This document shows, one piece after another, positions 26,750 through 27,949 of a stretch of DNA of 27,949 bases (position 1 is the first letter of the stretch; each line of letters starts with the position of its first letter). Source of the DNA: a virus; the IMG/VR virus record IMGVR_UViG_3300005843_000029, positions 1 to 27,949 of that record; one strand, 5' to 3'. Both the position numbers and the translations under genes were made by a program. The notes below the pieces were generated by a model, which worked only from the letters and a program-made list of their open reading frames with translations, was not told the DNA's origin and did not search any database.

Positions 26750-27949
26750 ATGGGTATCAGTCTCAATGCGCTCAAGCGCTCCGCCGCTCGCGGTGGTTTC
26801 CAAACCAAGAATCGCAAGGAAGAGGAAGAGGAAGAGGAAGAGCCGGACGGCGGCAGCATCGCCCTCGTGACCAAGGCTCTCGATGAACAGAGCGTCGCGT
26901 TCGAGGAGCTGAAGAAGCGCGCCAACGAACTCGAGAAGAAGTACGACGGCCTCGCGAACGCCGAGATGAAGAAGATCAACGAAGCCATTTCGAAGATCGC
27001 CGAAGAGAACAAGACCGAGCTGTCCAAGATCCACGCGGCGATGAAGCGTGGCAATCAGGGCACTCGCCACAGCAACCCCGAAGGCTTCAAGAAGGCCGGC
27101 GCTGCGCTGCACAGCAAGGCTCTCGACGCCTACGTCCGCGACGGCCGCAAGAGCCTGACTGACGCCGAAGTCAAGGCGGTCTGCGAAGACTACGGTGTCA
27201 GCGAGAACGAAGTGAAGGCCATGGTGTCCGACGACGGCCCCCGCGGTGGCTTCCTGGTGCCGACCGATACCTCGGGCCGCATCATCGAGAAGATCTTCGA
27301 GAGCTCGGTCATTGGCCAGTTGGCCAGTCAGCAGACCATCACCACGCAGGTCCTCGAAGGTCTGCGCGACGAGGACGAAGCTGAAGCCTTGATGGTCGGC
27401 GAGCGCGCCGCTCGTACCGAGACGGACACCCCGGACATCGGCAAGTGGAGCATCCCGGTCCACGAGTGCTACACCAAGCCGAAGATCTCCCAGACCGAGA
27501 TCGACGACTCGGCGCTGGACCTCGAGGCGTGGCTGCAGAAGAAGGTCACGGCCAAGCTGGCCCGCAAGCGCGAGCAGCAGTTCGTGAACGGCAATGGTAC
27601 CACTGGCCCCCGCGGTATCATCACCTACACGCAGAACATCGTGACCACGTCGAAGGCAGCGCATGTCAATCAGCAGTTCAACGTCTACAAGAGCGGCTCG
27701 GCCGGCGACCTGACCAATGCGGACAAGCTGGTCACGCTGATCTTCTCGCTGAAGAAGCAGTACCGCAACAATGCGACTTGGCTCATCAGCCGTGAAGGCA
27801 TGGAGAAGTTCCGTCTCCTGAAGCAGGATGGCAAGTTCATCTGGGCGCCTTCGGTCCTGAACTTGGACGGTCAGGCGCGCATCGGCTCGATGGATGGTAC
27901 TGTGCTCGGCTACCCCGTGGCCGAGACCAATGACCTCCCCGACTGGGCC
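26750..27949 (+). CDS. HK97-type major capsid protein, cut by the right window edge
   Basis: The first 400 codons are present. Residues 1-110 are a scaffold (delta) domain: an acidic run of eight Glu (24-31) and a long coiled coil (ALDEQSVAFEELKKRANELE, EMKKINEAISKIAEENKTEL). The mature fold follows, beginning near GGFLVPTDTSGRIIEKIFES (166-185) and containing PVHECYTKPKISQTEIDDSA, VNGNGTTGPRGIITY and LISREGMEKFRLLKQ, all typical of HK97 gp5-like capsid proteins. The protease encoded just upstream should remove the delta domain. ATG 26750 follows AAAGGGTAAATC. Confidence 0.96.
   Translation, partial: MGISLNALKRSAARGGFQTKNRKEEEEEEEEPDGGSIALVTKALDEQSVAFEELKKRANELEKKYDGLANAEMKKINEAISKIAEENKTELSKIHAAMKRGNQGTRHSNPEGFKKAGAALHSKALDAYVRDGRKSLTDAEVKAVCEDYGVSENEVKAMVSDDGPRGGFLVPTDTSGRIIEKIFESSVIGQLASQQTITTQVLEGLRDEDEAEALMVGERAARTETDTPDIGKWSIPVHECYTKPKISQTEIDDSALDLEAWLQKKVTAKLARKREQQFVNGNGTTGPRGIITYTQNIVTTSKAAHVNQQFNVYKSGSAGDLTNADKLVTLIFSLKKQYRNNATWLISREGMEKFRLLKQDGKFIWAPSVLNLDGQARIGSMDGTVLGYPVAETNDLPDWA

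Noticed and set aside
26615-27664. 349-codon open frame on the minus strand opposite the capsid gene
   Set aside because: Antisense shadow of the HK97-type capsid protein.

Overview
The window is one continuous stretch of a tailed double-stranded DNA phage (Caudoviricetes) with an HK97-type capsid pathway. Genes are tightly packed, many with 4-base ATGA or GTGA overlaps, and no integrase, repressor-integrase module, transposase, tRNA, rRNA or CRISPR array was seen. GC-rich DNA and AAGGAG-type ribosome sites suggest a GC-rich bacterial host, perhaps a proteobacterium, but the host cannot be fixed from this sequence. The sequence is cut inside a gene at both ends.

Layout. Bases 1-14011 read leftward and 14219-27949 read rightward from a divergent control region at about 14012-14218. 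Read from the centre outward, the left arm holds a small membrane protein, two gene-free structured stretches, an acidic repeat protein, a DUF2800/RecB-like nuclease, a SEC-C protein, a DUF2815 (Enc34-type) single-strand DNA binding protein, a family A DNA polymerase, a VRR-NUC nuclease and an SNF2-type helicase. A second leftward operon starts from a promoter at 5886-5913 and carries a basic protein, a TET-associated-type glycosyltransferase, a small protein, a stand-alone '5-hmdU DNA kinase helical domain' protein, a thymidylate synthase-fold enzyme, an HD phosphohydrolase, DUF3310 and helix-turn-helix proteins. The right arm begins with a primase-helicase (VirE-N/PriCT-2/SF3), then a candidate origin with repeated GAGGGGG words, about fifteen small genes, a structured gene-free stretch ending in a strong terminator, and the packaging and head module: terS, a DUF6527 gene, terL, portal, MuF-like head protein, S78 prohead protease and major capsid protein (cut by the window end).

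How the genes fit together. The polymerase, SSB, primase-helicase, SNF2 helicase and nucleases form a self-contained replication and recombination set. The second leftward operon looks like a DNA base hypermodification locus: a TS-fold enzyme to make a hydroxymethylated pyrimidine nucleotide (or dTMP), an HD enzyme to adjust the nucleotide pool, a thymine-modification helical domain protein and a glycosyltransferase to decorate the base in DNA. Function is inferred from family and context; the final base cannot be told from sequence.

Regulation. A repeated promoter (TTGCGT or TTGCAG, 16 bases, TATCAC or TATCTT, often preceded by AAGAAAG) occurs on both strands. At some genes the start codon lies 6-7 bases after the -10, predicting leaderless mRNAs. 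At others the mRNA would open with a small GC hairpin placed just before AAGGAG. This promoter-hairpin-RBS cassette and the hypermodification operon are the two most notable things in the window.
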